A DNA stretch of 64,000 nucleotides from Marinicauda algicola (GTDB lineage: Bacteria; Pseudomonadota; Alphaproteobacteria; Caulobacterales; Maricaulaceae): the NCBI RefSeq assembly GCF_017161425.1, contig NZ_CP071057.1, positions 434,001 through 498,000 on the forward strand, written 5' to 3'. A program made the translations under genes and the position numbers. A model generated the notes under the pieces. That model had not been told where the DNA came from, did no database searches, and saw only the letters and a program-made list of their open reading frames with translations. Positions within the stretch are counted from its first letter, which is position 1. Each line of letters opens with the position of its first letter. Below, one piece after another: positions 36,122 to 44,861 of the stretch.

Positions 36122-37089
36122 CGATCGTCCTCGTAGCGCATGTTCGGGGCCCGGCTGGCGACCATCTCCAGGATCGCCATGCGGATCGCGACGCCGGATT
36201 CGACCTGTTCGAGAATCACCGACCGGTCCGGATCGTCGGCCAGCGCGGGGTGGATCTCCACGCCGCGATTCATCGGGCCGGGATGCATGACGAGACAGTC
36301 GGGCTTCGCCGCCTCGAGGCGCTTGTGGGTGAGGCCGTAGAGCGCGGCATACTCGCGCTCGGACGGGATCAGTCCGCCGCTCATGCGCTCGCGCTGGAGC
36401 CTCAGGGTCATCACCGCGTCGCAGTCCTCCAGCGCCGCGTCGAGGTCGTGGAAGACGGTGGCCCCCCAGCGGTCCGCGTCGGGCGGCAGCAGCGTCGCCG
36501 GTCCGCACAGACGCACCTCGGCATTGAGGAGGTTCATCAGGGAAACGTTCGAGCGCGCGACCCGCGAGTGGGCGATGTCGCCGACGATGGCGATCCGCCT
36601 GCCGCCGATCTCGCCCCAGTGGCGCGACAGCGTGAACACGTCGAGCAGGGCCTGGGAGGGATGCTCGTGCGCGCCGTCTCCGGCATTGATCGTGGAGATG
36701 CCGGTCACGTCGGCGAAGAAGGCCGCCGCGCCAGCGCTCTGATGGCGCACGACCAGCAGGTCCGGGTTCATCGCGGCGAGCGTCTCGGCGGTGTCGGCCA
36801 GACTCTCGCCCTTCTTCGTCGAGGCGTTGCCGGCGGAGAAGTTCACCACGTCCGCGCCGAGGCGCTTGCCGGCAAGCTCGAAGCTGGCGAGCGTGCGCGT
36901 GGAGGGCTCGAAGAAGAGGTTGATCTGGGTCAGGCCCTTTAGGGCGTCGAGCTTCTTGTTCGGTTCGCGATTGCGCTCGAAATGCTCGCCCGCGCGCTCG
37001 AATAGCATCTGCACGTCGAGCGGGTTGAGCGAACCCGCGCTCAACAGATTGCGGTGAGGGAAGTCGTAGGCGAAGCTGGCGCGTCCCAT
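36118..37089 (-). CDS. pyrB: Aspartate carbamoyltransferase catalytic subunit
   Basis: A 323-residue ATCase catalytic chain that makes N-carbamoyl-aspartate. The carbamoyl-phosphate loop is FFEPSTRTLASFELAGKRLG, followed by STKKGESLADT and the HEHPSQALLDVFTL and VMTLRLQRERM motifs. The ATG at 37089 was chosen because GRASFAYDFPHRNLLS begins as in family members and GGAGGG lies upstream. It is directly coupled to pyrX; no separate regulatory pyrI gene is near, as expected for the PyrB/PyrX type. Confidence 0.96.
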   Translation of the reverse strand: MGRASFAYDFPHRNLLSAGSLNPLDVQMLFERAGEHFERNREPNKKLDALKGLTQINLFFEPSTRTLASFELAGKRLGADVVNFSAGNASTKKGESLADTAETLAAMNPDLLVVRHQSAGAAAFFADVTGISTINAGDGAHEHPSQALLDVFTLSRHWGEIGGRRIAIVGDIAHSRVARSNVSLMNLLNAEVRLCGPATLLPPDADRWGATVFHDLDAALEDCDAVMTLRLQRERMSGGLIPSEREYAALYGLTHKRLEAAKPDCLVMHPGPMNRGVEIHPALADDPDRSVILEQVESGVAIRMAILEMVASRAPNMRYEDDR

Positions 37090-37157
37090 CGATACGGGTC
37101 CCTCCGGGCCGAAGCGTTGCGGGGGTATAAGGGCGCGCCCCCTTTGCGGCAAGCCTC

Positions 37158-38063
37158 TCAGAGCGCGAGCGCCAGCCAGACGAAGACCGGCGAGGTCGCG
37201 GCGCTCGCGAGCACGCTCGCCGTGATCATCCCCGCGGTCAGTCCCTCCTCGCCCTCGAACTCGGCGACGAGGGCGAACACGAAGGCGGCGGTCGGGGAGC
37301 TCGCCGCGATGAGGACGATGGCCAGCGTCTCGCCGGAGAAACCGGCCGCCAGCGCGAAGGCGAGGAAGATGAGCGGCGAGGCGAGGGCTCGCATCCCCGC
37401 GGCCGAGGCGAGCACCTTGTAGCGGCCCTTCAGCGCGCCGAAATCGAGCCCGGCCCCGATCGCGAGCAGGATCACGCTGATCGAGCCGGAGGCCACGATG
37501 TCGAGCGGGCGCATCAGCTGCCCGGCCCGCTCGAGCGGGGTGAAGCTGGCCGCGAGGCCGAGGATCACCCCGAGCACGAGAGGGTCGGTGGCGAGGCCGC
37601 CGAGCCTCACCGGCCCGCTGCCCCGGGCGACCGCGTAGCGCGCGATGAGGGTAGCGAGCAGGGAGCCCGGTACCAGCACCCGGATCGCGGTCTCCTCCGC
37701 CTGTGCGCCGAAGATGCTCGTGGCGAGCGCGAGCACCAGGACGATGTTCCAGACGCTCGTCACCGCGACGAAGGCCCCGATGACACGGGGCTCCCTGGAG
37801 ATGAGGCGGATCAGGGCGAATCCGCAGGCGGCCAGTGTCGCGATGCCGGCCAGGGAAAGGGCGGTGAGGCGCAGCGCGTCCGGTCCGGCGAACTCGGTGC
37901 GCGCGAGCGTCACGAAGAGCAGCGAGGGCAGCAGGACGCGGTAGTTCAGCGTATTGACGCCGCGCCAGGACGCGCGCGGGATCAGCCCGCTCGCGCGCAC
38001 GCCGTAGCCGATCGCGATCACGACGAAGACCGGAAGGAAGCCGAACAGGATCTGAGCCGTCAT
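37158..38063 (-). CDS. AEC-family (auxin efflux carrier-like) transporter, second copy
   Basis: A 301-residue membrane protein with about 10 hydrophobic helices: GFLPVFVVIAIGYGVRASG, then the AGxDFGALKGR (helix 6-7 loop) and GSISVILLAIGAG, characteristic of AEC permeases. Substrates in the family include organic acids and amino acids; none can be assigned. It overlaps the first AEC copy by 4 bases (ATGA). The two copies look related by duplication. Confidence 0.85.
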   Translation of the reverse strand: MTAQILFGFLPVFVVIAIGYGVRASGLIPRASWRGVNTLNYRVLLPSLLFVTLARTEFAGPDALRLTALSLAGIATLAACGFALIRLISREPRVIGAFVAVTSVWNIVLVLALATSIFGAQAEETAIRVLVPGSLLATLIARYAVARGSGPVRLGGLATDPLVLGVILGLAASFTPLERAGQLMRPLDIVASGSISVILLAIGAGLDFGALKGRYKVLASAAGMRALASPLIFLAFALAAGFSGETLAIVLIAASSPTAAFVFALVAEFEGEEGLTAGMITASVLASAATSPVFVWLALAL

Positions 38064-38977
38064 GACAGCGCGAACCCGATCCAGAGCGGCAGGGAGATCG
38101 CGGCGAGCAGGGTGGTGGCCGTGACGTGCCCGGCGGTCAGGCGCGCGTCCCCGCCCATCTCCCGGGCGAGCACGTAGCTCGCCGCCGCGCCCGGGGTGGC
38201 GCCCACCGCGGTGAGCACGGCCAGCGCGACGCCTTCCACCCCGAAGGCGAGACCGAGGGCGTAGAACACGGCCGGCGCGAGCACGAGCTTCAGCGCCACG
38301 GCGAGGGTGAGCAGTTGCGGGCGCGCCTTCAGCGCCGAAAAGTCGAGCCCGGCCCCGATGGCGAGCAGGATCAGCGGCAGCGCAGCCCGGCCGGCGAGCG
38401 CGGCGGTGTCGGCGACCGGTCCGGTCTGGAACACGCCGGCGACATTGGCCGCCGCACCGGCGACGCAGCCCAGGATCAGCGGATTGGTGACGATGCGCAT
38501 GACGATGGCGCGCCGGTTCAGCCTGCGCTCGCTCTCTCCCCAGACCGAGAGCACGGCGACGCACATCACGTTGATCAGCGGCACGGTCGGGGCGAAAACC
38601 AGGGCGGCGAGGGCCGCGCCCTCCGGCCCGAAGACCGGCGCGGCGAGTGCCAGCAGCACGAAGCCGTTCCAGCGCACCGCGCCCTGGAAGAGGCTGGTAT
38701 AGGCCGGCCCGTCTATCGGCAGCGGCCGGAAAAGGAGCGCGATCGCGCCCATCGCCACGAAGCCGAGCGTTACCGCCACGAGAAACGTGCCGGCGGGAAG
38801 GCCCGCATAGTCGGCGCGGCTGATCGTGGAGAAGAGCAGGGCGGGCAGGAGCGCCTGATAGCTCAGGCGATTGATCCCGCCCCAGAGCTCGGCCGCGACG
38901 AGCCGGCTCCGGCGCAAGCCCCAGCCGAGCGCGATCACGCCGAAGATCGGTATGAGAGCCTCGAGGACGGGGTTCAA
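38060..38977 (-). CDS. AEC-family transporter, first copy
   Basis: A 305-residue AEC permease: ALIPIFGVIALGWGLRRSRL at the N-terminus, GRAALPLILLAIGAGLDFSALK in the middle and LPLWIGFALS at the end. The start is a TTG at 38977 that overlaps the ruvX stop as TTGA, a tight coupling that supports this unusual start. It lies in line with ruvX, the second AEC copy and pyrB. Substrate unknown. Confidence 0.82.
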   Translation of the reverse strand: MNPVLEALIPIFGVIALGWGLRRSRLVAAELWGGINRLSYQALLPALLFSTISRADYAGLPAGTFLVAVTLGFVAMGAIALLFRPLPIDGPAYTSLFQGAVRWNGFVLLALAAPVFGPEGAALAALVFAPTVPLINVMCVAVLSVWGESERRLNRRAIVMRIVTNPLILGCVAGAAANVAGVFQTGPVADTAALAGRAALPLILLAIGAGLDFSALKARPQLLTLAVALKLVLAPAVFYALGLAFGVEGVALAVLTAVGATPGAAASYVLAREMGGDARLTAGHVTATTLLAAISLPLWIGFALS

Positions 38978-39441
38978 CTCTGTCCGCCTCCGGCCTGCTG
39001 CTCGATGCGCTCGATGGCGCTGGCAAGGATGACCGCCGCGGCCTCGGCATCGATCATCGCCTTGTGTCCGGCGGGTTTCACGCCCGCCTCGATCAGGCGT
39101 TCGGCCGCGGCGAAGGTCGACAGGCGCTCGTCCTCGTAGGCGACCGGCAGGTCCCGGATGCGCAGGAGATTCGTCACGAAGCTGCGCGCCGACTGCGCGC
39201 GCCGCCCGTCGCCTCCGTCCATGTGCAGCGGCAGGCCGACGACGAGGCCCCTGCACTTGCGCTCGTCGTAGAGTCGCAAGAGTTCGCGGGCGTCCTCGGT
39301 GAACTTGGTGCGCGCGATCGTGGTCAGCGGCGTGATGACGGTGCGGTCGGTATTGCAAACCGCGATGCCCAGCGTCTTCGATCCGGGATCGACGCCCATC
39401 AGCGGGCCCTTGGGAAGATGGGACGGATCGAGGAACAGCAT
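38974..39441 (-). CDS. ruvX: Putative Holliday junction resolvase / pre-16S rRNA nuclease RuvX
   Basis: A 155-residue YqgF/RuvX protein with the RNase H-like fold: MGVDPGSKTLGIAVCN (first catalytic Asp), GLVVGLPLHMDGGDG, VAYEDERLSTFAAAERL (Glu) and MIDAEAAAVILASA (last Asp). In E. coli YqgF processes pre-16S rRNA. The ATG at 39441 was chosen over an ATG at 39477 because residues before it lack homology character. First gene of the ruvX-AEC-AEC-pyrB-pyrX-plsY-dprA line. Confidence 0.92.
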   Translation of the reverse strand: MLFLDPSHLPKGPLMGVDPGSKTLGIAVCNTDRTVITPLTTIARTKFTEDARELLRLYDERKCRGLVVGLPLHMDGGDGRRAQSARSFVTNLLRIRDLPVAYEDERLSTFAAAERLIEAGVKPAGHKAMIDAEAAAVILASAIERIEQQAGGGQS

Positions 39442-39482
39442 GGCGCGCGAGTTACACCCGCGACGGCGCGAATGCAAAGGGA

Positions 39483-40454
39483 TCAGTCCGGTCCCGTGCG
39501 TGCCCTGATCAGCCGCTCGGCCGCCTCGCTGGCGGGCAGGGTGCCCTTCGCGACGGCCTCTTCCAGCGCGGGCGCGGCAGACCTCACCCCTTCGTCGGAC
39601 CTGAAGCGGGAGAGCACTGCCTCCTCCACCAGCGACCAGAGCCAGCGCACCTGCTGGCCGCGCCGGCGCTGCTCGAGTTCGCCCGCGCCCTCGAGCGCCT
39701 CGCGGTGCTTCTCGATCGTTTCCCAGAGCGTGTCGATGTTCGTGCGTTCGAGCGCCGAGCCGGTGAGCACGACGGGGTTCCAGTTCGGGCTGGCCGGCGC
39801 GAAGAGGTGCAGCGCGGCCTCGAGGTCGCGCGCGGCGCGCCGGGCGCGCTTCTCGTTCTCGCCCTCGGCCTTGTTCACGAAGAGGATCTCGGCAAGTTCC
39901 AGGATGCCCTTCTTGATGCCCTGCAGCTCGTCGCCGGCGCCGGGCAGCATCAGGGCGACGAAGACGTCCACCATGTCGGCGACGACGGTCTCCGACTGGC
40001 CGACCCCTACCGTCTCCACGATCACCACGTCATAGCCCGCCGCCTCGCACAGCAGCATGGATTCGCGCGTCTTCTTCGCGACCCCGCCGAGCGTGCCGGC
40101 GGCCGGGGAGGGGCGGATGAAGGCGTGCGGATCGGTGGCGAGTTCGCCCATGCGGGTCTTGTCGCCGAGGATCGAGCCCCTTGTGCGCGAGGAGGACGGA
40201 TCGACGGCCAGCACCGCGACGCGTTTTCCCTGTCCGGTCAGGTGCTTGCCCAGTGCCTCGATGAGCGTGGACTTGCCCACCCCCGGCACACCGGTCAGAC
40301 CGATGCGCCAGGCCCTGCCGGTGGCGTCCATCACCTCGGTTAGGATCTCGCGCGCCTCGCGCTGGTGCTCGGCCCGGGTGGATTCCACCCTGGTGATCGC
40401 GCGCGCCAGCGCGGCGCGGTCGCCATCGAGGAGTTTTCGGGCCAGCTCGTTCAT
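39483..40454 (-). CDS. meaB: Methylmalonyl-CoA mutase chaperone GTPase MeaB
   Basis: A 323-residue G3E-family GTPase (MeaB/ArgK) that guards and reloads adenosylcobalamin in methylmalonyl-CoA mutase. Walker A is GLTGVPGVGKST, followed by AVDPSSSRTRGSILGDKTRM, VIVETVGVGQSE and the NKAEGEN (NKxD-type) base-recognition motif. The mutase genes lie 5-9 kb away on the same strand, so the functional match is strong although the genes are not adjacent. Confidence 0.94.
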   Translation of the reverse strand: MNELARKLLDGDRAALARAITRVESTRAEHQREAREILTEVMDATGRAWRIGLTGVPGVGKSTLIEALGKHLTGQGKRVAVLAVDPSSSRTRGSILGDKTRMGELATDPHAFIRPSPAAGTLGGVAKKTRESMLLCEAAGYDVVIVETVGVGQSETVVADMVDVFVALMLPGAGDELQGIKKGILELAEILFVNKAEGENEKRARRAARDLEAALHLFAPASPNWNPVVLTGSALERTNIDTLWETIEKHREALEGAGELEQRRRGQQVRWLWSLVEEAVLSRFRSDEGVRSAAPALEEAVAKGTLPASEAAERLIRARTGPD

Positions 40455-40587
40455 GGGCGCGACTTCACGGCGTTTCGCCCGGCAAGGCAAGCGGGGGCGC
40501 ACAGGGGCCGGCTCGTCTTCCCGCTCTTCCACCGCCATCAGCCGCTATCGCGCCGTCATCTCCCTCTAGCTTGCCACCCCCGGACCG

Positions 40588-40908
40588 CTATCTCAGGCTC
40601 ACCGCCGTTCCCGACACCGAGACCATCAGCATCGAACCCTGCTCGCCGATCACCTCGTAGTCGAGATCGACGCCGACGACCGCGTCCGCGCCGCGCCGGC
40701 GGGCCTCCTCCTCCAGCTCGCCGAAGGCGATCTCGCGCGCCTCGCGCAGCGACTTCTCGTAACTGCCCGAGCGCCCGCCGACGAGATCGCGGATTCCCGC
40801 GAACAGGTCGCGGAACATGTGCGCGCCAAGGATCGCCTCGCCGGTGACGACGCCGTGATACTCGGTGATGGTCCTGCCTTCGACGCCCGGCGTGGTGGTC
40901 ACGATCAT
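40588..40908 (-). CDS. YbjQ/UPF0145-family protein
   Basis: A 106-residue protein of the heavy-metal-binding-domain (YbjQ, UPF0145) family: [51 protein letters not shown] and [14 protein letters not shown]. Despite the family name, the metal-binding role is not well proven. Among three consecutive ATG codons the third (40908) has GGGAG at the best distance. Divergent from the DUF445 gene. Confidence 0.88.
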   Translation of the reverse strand: MIVTTTPGVEGRTITEYHGVVTGEAILGAHMFRDLFAGIRDLVGGRSGSYEKSLREAREIAFGELEEEARRRGADAVVGVDLDYEVIGEQGSMLMVSVSGTAVSLR

Positions 40909-41009
40909 CATCATACTCCCTCTGGTGATGGACGGGGAAAGCTAGCGGGCGCGGGCGCCCGATGAAAGCCGCGCATCGACTGGACGATCATGCGCGTTAT
41001 CCTCTGCCC

Positions 41010-42245
41010 ATGCCGACCGATCTCTCCCCCGCCGCGCGCATGCGCATCGCCGCGACCGCCGCGCTCGTCGCCATGGCCTTCGTGTTCGCCGCCACCCATG
41101 TCTGGGGGCGCGACGAAGGGCTCTGGGGCTATGTGCGCGCCTTCGCCGAGGCGGGGCTGGTGGGCGGGCTCGCGGACTGGTTCGCCGTGACGGCCATCTT
41201 CCGCCGCCCGCTGGGGCTTCCCATCCCGCACACCGCGGTCATCCCGAGGAACAAGCAGCGCATCGCCGACGCGGTCGGGCGCTTCATCGCGGACAATTTC
41301 CTCGATCCCGCGCTCGTCGGGCAGCGCCTGAAACAGGCCGATCCCGGCGAACAGATCGGGCGCCTGCTCGCCGACCGGTCCCAGGCCCGCAGAATCGCCG
41401 ACGGCCTCGTCGGCGCGCTGCCCGACCTGCTGGCTTTCCTCGACGACGAAGCGGTGGCGCGCTTCTGGCGCGAGCGGCTGTCGGAGCAGGCGAGCGGGGC
41501 GCGCCTCGCCCCGGCCTTCGGCGCGGTGCTGCAGGCGGTCACCGCGGAGGGCCGCCACCACGCCCTGCTCAACGCCGCGCTGGACGAGGCGTTCAGGGCG
41601 CTCGAGGAGAACGAGGCACGCATCCGCGACGCGGTCAGGAACCAGACCCCGCGCCTGTTGCGCTATACCCGCCTCGACAAGCCGGTCGCGGACCGTGCCA
41701 TCGCGGCGATCGAGGAACTGCTGCACGATGTCGCGACCGAGCCCGGGCACCCGGTGCGCGGCCAGCTCACCCGCATCGTGGAGGACTTCGCGCGCGGGCT
41801 GAAGGACGATCCGGCCCTGCAGGCGCGCATCGAGGTGATCGTGGCCGAGACGCTGACCCACCCGGCCGTCGCCGACTTCACGCAGGCCGGCTGGCGCTCG
41901 GCCAAGGCCGCGGTGCTGATCGATGCGCGAAGGGGGGAGCGGTCCGAGCTCGCCGGCCATCTCGCCGACGGCCTCGTCACGCTCGGCAAGGCGATCCTCT
42001 GCGACCGGGAAGCGCGCGCCGCCTTCAATGCCCGCCTGACGCCCGTCCTCGTCCATCTCGCCGAGCGCCACGGGCCGGACGTCGCGCGCATCGTCTCCGA
42101 CACCATCGCCAGCTGGGACGCGGACACGATCGTGGACAAGCTCGAAGCCAATGTCGGGCGCGACCTGCAATACATCCGCCTCAACGGCACGCTGATCGGC
42201 GGCCTCGTCGGCGTGACGCTGCACGCGGCGACGCATGCGATTTGA
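41010..42245 (+). CDS. DUF445 (YjiN-like) membrane protein
   Basis: A 411-residue DUF445 protein. N-terminal hydrophobic helix (about residues 12-30), then GLVGGLADWFAVTAIFRRPLGLPIPHTAVIP with the family's core NK(QR)IADAVGRFI motif, long helical middle, and the typical C-terminal membrane hairpin GRDLQYIRLNGTLIGGLVGV ending in LHAATHAI. Function unknown; inner-membrane location likely. A diverged second copy of its 3' end lies 540 bases downstream, beyond an AT-rich insert. Confidence 0.88.
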   Translation: MPTDLSPAARMRIAATAALVAMAFVFAATHVWGRDEGLWGYVRAFAEAGLVGGLADWFAVTAIFRRPLGLPIPHTAVIPRNKQRIADAVGRFIADNFLDPALVGQRLKQADPGEQIGRLLADRSQARRIADGLVGALPDLLAFLDDEAVARFWRERLSEQASGARLAPAFGAVLQAVTAEGRHHALLNAALDEAFRALEENEARIRDAVRNQTPRLLRYTRLDKPVADRAIAAIEELLHDVATEPGHPVRGQLTRIVEDFARGLKDDPALQARIEVIVAETLTHPAVADFTQAGWRSAKAAVLIDARRGERSELAGHLADGLVTLGKAILCDREARAAFNARLTPVLVHLAERHGPDVARIVSDTIASWDADTIVDKLEANVGRDLQYIRLNGTLIGGLVGVTLHAATHAI

Positions 42246-42317
42246 AGGTGGGGGAGGCGGACATCCCCGATTCAGGGATCTGAGCGAATGAAGACGGACC
42301 CGCGAGGCTCGCTATCA

Positions 42318-42341
42318 ATCTTACAGATAATCTTACAGATA
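42318..42341. promoter_or_regulatory. Two tandem 12-bp copies of ATCTTACAGATA
   Basis: Two perfect adjacent copies of ATCTTACAGATA. Each contains the palindrome ATCT-TAC-AGAT. They lie 142 bases upstream of the small AT-rich membrane-protein gene and could be operators or iteron-like sites. The surrounding 42246-42482 region holds no gene I can support (a 45-codon open frame at 42288-42425 spans the repeats but lacks a ribosome site). Confidence 0.45.
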
Positions 42342-42482
42342 TTGTGTCCTCATCTTGCTTCCACGGGGGATTGGCGGCACGCTCTCCGGAGGGCGAAGCC
42401 AATTTATTCGGGGGCGGATAAATAGCCGTCGCGACAAAAGAAGTGCCTCAGGTATTCCGCTTCAAACTAAAAGTGGTTAATC

Positions 42483-42713
42483 ATGAGAATGATGTACACC
42501 CTTTTTCATGATTTCATGATTTCCACTTTGATGATGGGCTCTATAAGTGCTTTGTTCATTGGGGTTCGGTTTCTGCTTTATGGCTGGGCTAATACACTCG
42601 GTTGTCTACCCGGGATCCTGATATTCAATGGATTTGCCGTAATTGTAATTGCGCTTGCCTTTCAAGTTCTGCGAAAGGTGCAGGAAGAACTAGAAGCCTC
42701 TTCGGGTAGGTAG
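42483..42713 (+). CDS. Small AT-rich two-helix membrane protein
   Basis: A 76-residue protein of unknown family with two hydrophobic helices (about residues 12-34 and 42-64; MGSISALFIGVRFLLYGWAN and NGFAVIVIALAFQVLRK). Codon and base use is far more AT-rich than every neighbour (many TTT, AAT, ATT, GTA codons), indicating recent transfer. No clear Shine-Dalgarno. The gene sits between DUF445 and a decayed DUF445 3' end. Confidence 0.5.
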   Translation: MRMMYTLFHDFMISTLMMGSISALFIGVRFLLYGWANTLGCLPGILIFNGFAVIVIALAFQVLRKVQEELEASSGR

Positions 42714-42860
42714 TCGCGCTGAAACTAGCCGTCGTCAGTAGCCCGCTGAGCCAAGCGCTTCTGGCTACCACCCATGTTATCGGCCGCGAGCTGCAATGGA
42801 TCGAATTGAGCGGCACGCTTATCGGCGGTGACGTTGCATGCGATTGCGCACGCTCTCTAG
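42713..42860 (+). pseudogene. Decayed DUF445 C-terminal fragment
   Basis: Reading 42782-42827 gives GRELQWIELSGTLIG, which matches GRDLQYIRLNGTLIG of the intact DUF445 gene. Relative to that gene 11 bases are then missing, and the frame resumes at 42828 as VTLHAIAHAL plus stop (intact gene: VTLHAATHAI). Upstream, KLAVVSSPLSQALL is a weaker match region. It has no start and a frameshift, so it is a remnant. It may be the original 3' end of the gene displaced by the AT-rich insert or the end of a decayed paralogue. Confidence 0.75.
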
Positions 42861-42926
42861 AAACCGCTCCCCAGCGGGTCCAGTGCGGTCTAGTCTGACG
42901 CGAATTCACTTTGGGGATCACACGCC

Positions 42927-44303
42927 ATGCGCCTGCGTCTTGCCGTCCTGTGTCTGGGCGTCCTCGCCGCCTGCGGTCCTTCCGGAGACGCCGCGCCCGA
43001 CGCCCCGCCAGCGGCGATCGAACTCACCCTCACCAGGCACGACGACGGGAGCTGGTCGGCGCTCTATCGCTTCCCGAGCGAGGCGCCGGCCTGGGTGTTT
43101 TCCCGCTCGGCCCTGACGCGTGCGGACGGGGAGCCCTGGCGGCCGGCCTCCTGGACGGTTCGCACGCCCGGCGTGCGCCTCGACCGCGTCGGCGACCGCG
43201 ACGTGCTCGTGGCCGAAGACGGCAATGTACCGATCGAGCTCGAAGTGGGCTTCACGCCCTATACCAGCCTGCTGCTGGCCGACTACGTCCCGGTCCTCGC
43301 CTTCAGCGACGGGGCGCAGGCCGTCTTCACCGGCCATTTCATCGCCGGGCCGGCCGACAGGGAGGCGCTCGCCGCCGGGACCGATCCGTTCGAGGACGCC
43401 CCCGCCCTGCAGGTGGAGTTCGTCGACGCGGCCGGCGGACCGATCGCGGTCGGCGGCACGGTGGGCGAGGGCCGGGTCGCCTATGCCGGCGAGGACGACA
43501 CCTACGCCTATTTCGGCAGCACGGCACCGGAGGTGACCGAGCACCTGGTCCTGCTGATCGACGGGCAGGTGCCCGGGTGGATCTCGGCGGAGCTGAACGC
43601 CTTCATGCCCGCGCTGATGGCGCTCTATGCCGAGCGGTTCAGGGTCGAACTCAGGAACCGGCCGAGCGTCTATGCGGTGTGGGAGGGGGCCGAGGCGGAC
43701 GGCTTCTCGATGGGCGGCAGCGTCGCGCCGGGTCTGCTCGCGGCGAACTTCTCCGGCGCGCAGATGCTGGAGCCGAATGCGGCGATTCTCGGCCATCTGC
43801 GTAACTTCTACGCCCACGAGGCGGCCCATTTCTGGAACGGCTGGACGGCGGTCCCGGAGAGCCGGACGAACGCCTTCGTCCACGAGGGCGGAGCCGATGC
43901 GCTGTCCTTCCTGGCGATGGACGCGCTGGTCGCCGATTTCGACCTCGTGGCGGCCCGGGCGGCGGCGGTGGCACGCTGTCGGCAGGGGGGCGGACCGGCC
44001 CCGCTCGCCGAGGCCCAGCGCGAGGGCCGCGACGACGCGGTCTATGGCTGCGGCGCGCTCGCCCATTTCGCCGCCGCGCAGGCTCTCGCCGCGCAGGGCC
44101 ATGACCTGTTCGACCTCTGGGAAGCGGTGATCGCCGGCGCGCTGGGGCGCGATCGGCCCACCTACGCCCTGGAGGACTGGCTCGCGGCGCTGGAAGCGCT
44201 CAGCGGTGACGGCGAACTCGTCGCCACGCTGCGCACCTGGAGCGAGACCGGGCTCGGCGAGGCGCAATTCGAGGCGCTCGCCGCCCGCGCGGCGGCTCAG
44301 TAA
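42927..44303 (+). CDS. Lipoprotein with HExxH-type metallopeptidase motif
   Basis: A 458-residue exported lipoprotein (lipobox LGVLAACGPS). A beta-rich N-terminal half (EAPAWVFSRSALTRADGEPW, LEVGFTPYTSLLLADYVP) precedes a helical domain with AHEAAHFWNG, a zinc-binding HExxH motif, and FVHEGGADALSF, supplying the third Glu, as in gluzincin (M1/M61) peptidases. Similarity to an aminopeptidase or glycyl aminopeptidase of the M61 type is likely by layout. Substrate unknown. The 3' end overlaps the convergent lipoprotein gene by 7 bases. Confidence 0.75.
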   Translation: MRLRLAVLCLGVLAACGPSGDAAPDAPPAAIELTLTRHDDGSWSALYRFPSEAPAWVFSRSALTRADGEPWRPASWTVRTPGVRLDRVGDRDVLVAEDGNVPIELEVGFTPYTSLLLADYVPVLAFSDGAQAVFTGHFIAGPADREALAAGTDPFEDAPALQVEFVDAAGGPIAVGGTVGEGRVAYAGEDDTYAYFGSTAPEVTEHLVLLIDGQVPGWISAELNAFMPALMALYAERFRVELRNRPSVYAVWEGAEADGFSMGGSVAPGLLAANFSGAQMLEPNAAILGHLRNFYAHEAAHFWNGWTAVPESRTNAFVHEGGADALSFLAMDALVADFDLVAARAAAVARCRQGGGPAPLAEAQREGRDDAVYGCGALAHFAAAQALAAQGHDLFDLWEAVIAGALGRDRPTYALEDWLAALEALSGDGELVATLRTWSETGLGEAQFEALAARAAAQ

Positions 44304-44797
44304 GCCGGAGCGCCGCCCATGCCGGCGAGCACCTGGCGGGCGTCGTAGGCGAGTTCGGGGCGATCCTCGCCGCTGCCGGCGATGATTTCCAGCGTCAGCG
44401 TCTCGCGCCGCTCCTGGCCGGGGCTGAGATTGATGCCGATCCCGACCCCGCTGGAGCGGTAGCCGCCCGAGCCGATCGTGCCCCCGACACTGCCCCCGAC
44501 GCCGACGGGAGAGTCCCGGTAGCCCGAGCGGGTCATGTCGCGCCCGACGATCTCGAACCAGTCATAGCCCGCCTCCAGCGTCAGCTCCGCCGCGCGGCGC
44601 AGGGCGTAGCGTTCGAGCGCCGCCGGCCCGGCATCGGGCCCGGCGGTGAAGCTCACCCGCCAGCGATCATCCTCGATGCGGATGCTGTCATAGCCCACCG
44701 CCCGGTCGCCGGGTCCGGCGGGGCCGTACGTGGTCTGCGTCGGGGCGCAGGCGCCAAGGCTCGCGGCGAGGACGGCGGCGGAAAGGAGGCGGATCAT
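44297..44797 (-). CDS. CC0125/CC1285-family lipoprotein
   Basis: A 166-residue lipoprotein. Lipobox LAASLGACAP, then GYDSIRIEDDRWRVSFTAG, LERYALRRAAELTLEAGYDWFEIV and a glycine/serine-rich middle. The RVSF-x-G and RAAELTLxxGYDWF blocks match the Caulobacter CC0125/CC1285 lipoprotein family as I recall it. Its function is not known. It lies opposite the metallopeptidase gene and downstream of a dispersed repeat. Confidence 0.8.
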   Translation of the reverse strand: MIRLLSAAVLAASLGACAPTQTTYGPAGPGDRAVGYDSIRIEDDRWRVSFTAGPDAGPAALERYALRRAAELTLEAGYDWFEIVGRDMTRSGYRDSPVGVGGSVGGTIGSGGYRSSGVGIGINLSPGQERRETLTLEIIAGSGEDRPELAYDARQVLAGMGGAPAY

Positions 44798-44861
44798 GGC
44801 GGGGCTCCCGGGGCTGAGGCGGGAAGTCTAGCGCATGGGGCGGGGCGTGGCGAATGGGTCC

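Noticed and set aside
42288-42425. A 45-codon open frame (ATG 42288) across the tandem 12-bp repeats
   Set aside because: No ribosome site, and the repeats themselves create the ILQI pattern. Treated as chance.
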